Below are positions 62,890 to 64,000 of a stretch of DNA of 64,000 nt, piece by piece (position 1 is the stretch's first letter; each line of letters opens with the position of its first letter). The translations under genes were made by a program, and so were the position numbers. This DNA is from Fannyhessea vaginae DSM 15829 (GTDB lineage Bacteria; Actinomycetota; Coriobacteriia; Coriobacteriales; Atopobiaceae), in assembly GCF_000159235.2 (NCBI RefSeq), contig NZ_ACGK02000001.1, positions 682,001-746,000 on the forward strand, written 5' to 3'. Below the pieces are notes generated by a model. That model saw only the letters and a program-made list of their open reading frames with translations, did not search any database and was not told the origin of the DNA.

Positions 62890-64000
62890 TGTCTTCTCAG
62901 CGCAACATAAGCTTTGATAGCAATGACGTGCTTGCGTGTGCAAATTTTACTTCTTACGATGTGTCATTAGCCAGCATATGTGAAAGCAGCTCTATATATC
63001 CGCAGGTACTTTCAACATACCAGCGGCTGGTACAAGATGGCATTACGCTTTATGTTGCTCCTCATGTTGCGTATACTTCACGCACGCCGTCTTGTGTTGC
63101 CTTTGGTGTTTTTGACGGTTTTCATGTAGGACATCAAAGACTTCTTCACAAAACTCTTGAAAGCGCACATGCACATAATCTTACCTCTGCGGTTGTTACC
63201 TTTGATCCCGATCCATCGTCTGTACTTCACTCGCAAGCGCCTGCGTCCTGTGCTCTTGATTTGGATGCTTGCCTGTTAACAACTAAACAACGTTTAGAGC
63301 TTATTGCACGCACCCATGTTGACCTTATTGTTGTGGTTGCTTTTACACCAGCACTTGCAAAGCTTGAGTATCAAAAATTTCTTACTGATGTTGTTATGAA
63401 ATGTCTTGCACCTCGTATTATTCATGTAGGTGCCGACTTTAAAATGGGATATCGTGGTCAGGGCGATATTGCCGCACTGCGTGCTTTTGGTTCGTTGCAT
63501 GATATTGATGTTTTTGGTCATGGGCTTGCTGTTGACAACGAAGTGGTTATTTCTGCAACGTTAATTCGTACGCTTTTGCAAAACGGCGATATAGATCTTG
63601 CAACAAGGTATCTCACACGCTTTTATTCCTTATCGGGAAAAGTTATTCATGGAAGGGGAAAGGGTAGTGGCTTTGGTTTTGCAACTGCAAATATTCTTTG
63701 TCAAGCAAATCATTGTGTTCCTCAACCTGGTGTGTATATGGCATGTGTTGTTTGTCAAAACCATATCTATCCAGCTGCAGTAAATGTGGGGATCTCTCCA
63801 ACCTTTTCTTCCGAAATTTATGAGAATGAGCAAGGCAAGGTTCAAGATAATCTCCAAAACAACGCCCAAAATGGTTCCCAAGACAACGTTGAAAAGACGA
63901 CCCATGATTCAAGGAGGCGCCTTTTATCACGACAGGGATTTTTAGAAGCACATTTGTTAGGATTTACAGGCGATATATACGGCCAAACTGTTGATGTTAT
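62883..64000 (+). CDS. ribF: riboflavin kinase/FAD synthetase (cut by window end)
   Basis: Open from ATG 62883 to the window end, at least 372 residues. An N-terminal stretch of about 65 residues precedes FGVFDGFHVGHQRLL, the FAD synthetase nucleotide-binding motif; VVTFDPDPS follows. The riboflavin kinase domain begins at SLSGKVIHGRGKGSGFGFATAN and has VNVGISPTF. Between that and EAHLLGFTGDIYG lies an insert of about 40 residues rich in Asn, Gln and Asp that family members lack. No stop is seen within the window. It overlaps truB by 7 bases; GTG 62889 is an alternative start. Confidence 0.9.
   Translation, partial: MVVSSQRNISFDSNDVLACANFTSYDVSLASICESSSIYPQVLSTYQRLVQDGITLYVAPHVAYTSRTPSCVAFGVFDGFHVGHQRLLHKTLESAHAHNLTSAVVTFDPDPSSVLHSQAPASCALDLDACLLTTKQRLELIARTHVDLIVVVAFTPALAKLEYQKFLTDVVMKCLAPRIIHVGADFKMGYRGQGDIAALRAFGSLHDIDVFGHGLAVDNEVVISATLIRTLLQNGDIDLATRYLTRFYSLSGKVIHGRGKGSGFGFATANILCQANHCVPQPGVYMACVVCQNHIYPAAVNVGISPTFSSEIYENEQGKVQDNLQNNAQNGSQDNVEKTTHDSRRRLLSRQGFLEAHLLGFTGDIYGQTVDV

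Overview
The window looks like a piece of the chromosome of a low- to mid-GC member of the Coriobacteriia, most like the Atopobium / Fannyhessea / Lancefieldella group. This is an inference from memory of the proteins (glycogen and maltodextrin use, BspA-like surface protein, ECF transporters, gene order); no database search was possible. There is no sign of phage, insertion sequences or CRISPR. It mixes transport and catabolic loci on the left with a dense housekeeping block on the right. Layout: 1-6.6 kb holds the end of an ECF-type ATPase gene, a dimethylarginase-like enzyme with an ArcD-like antiporter, and a thiamine/HMP-type ECF transporter (ykoE plus a three-domain ykoDC fusion). 6.7-8.3 kb holds a cell-wall surface protein (leucine-rich repeats plus a SHIRT domain) whose signal peptide is split from the body by an eight-base C tract, so it is out of frame as sequenced. 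8.7-18.3 kb is a maltodextrin/glycogen operon: binding protein, two permeases, LacI regulator, malQ, glycogen phosphorylase and ATPase, behind an 18-bp LacI-type operator. 18.6-23.3 kb holds an unknown gene, a phosphate transporter with its DUF47 partner, and an alanine/sodium symporter in a GC-richer, repeat-bearing patch. 23.5-29.1 kb is a divergent sucrose locus (regulator, hydrolase / PTS, fructokinase). A tRNA-Phe and a hairpin-rich intergenic region follow. 30-36 kb carries a peptidoglycan deacetylase, ilvE, hisS, a small membrane protein and a C69 dipeptidase. 36.3-40.1 kb is the most interesting locus: a short open reading frame with three consecutive Trp codons, followed by mutually exclusive antiterminator and terminator hairpins, stands before a TrpP-like ECF substrate component, a fused double ATPase and EcfT. 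This reads as a tryptophan importer under ribosome-mediated attenuation. 40-64 kb is housekeeping: obgE-proB-proA-nadD; a T-box (Ile, specifier ATC) before ileS; lspA-rluD; a membrane glycosyltransferase; guaB (very like the Tritrichomonas foetus enzyme, from memory); leuS; rimP-nusA-infB-rbfA-nrnA-truB-ribF, cut by the window end. Common theme: an organism that scavenges amino acids, vitamins and host or dietary glycans, with RNA-based control (Trp attenuator, T-box) of amino acid supply and charging.
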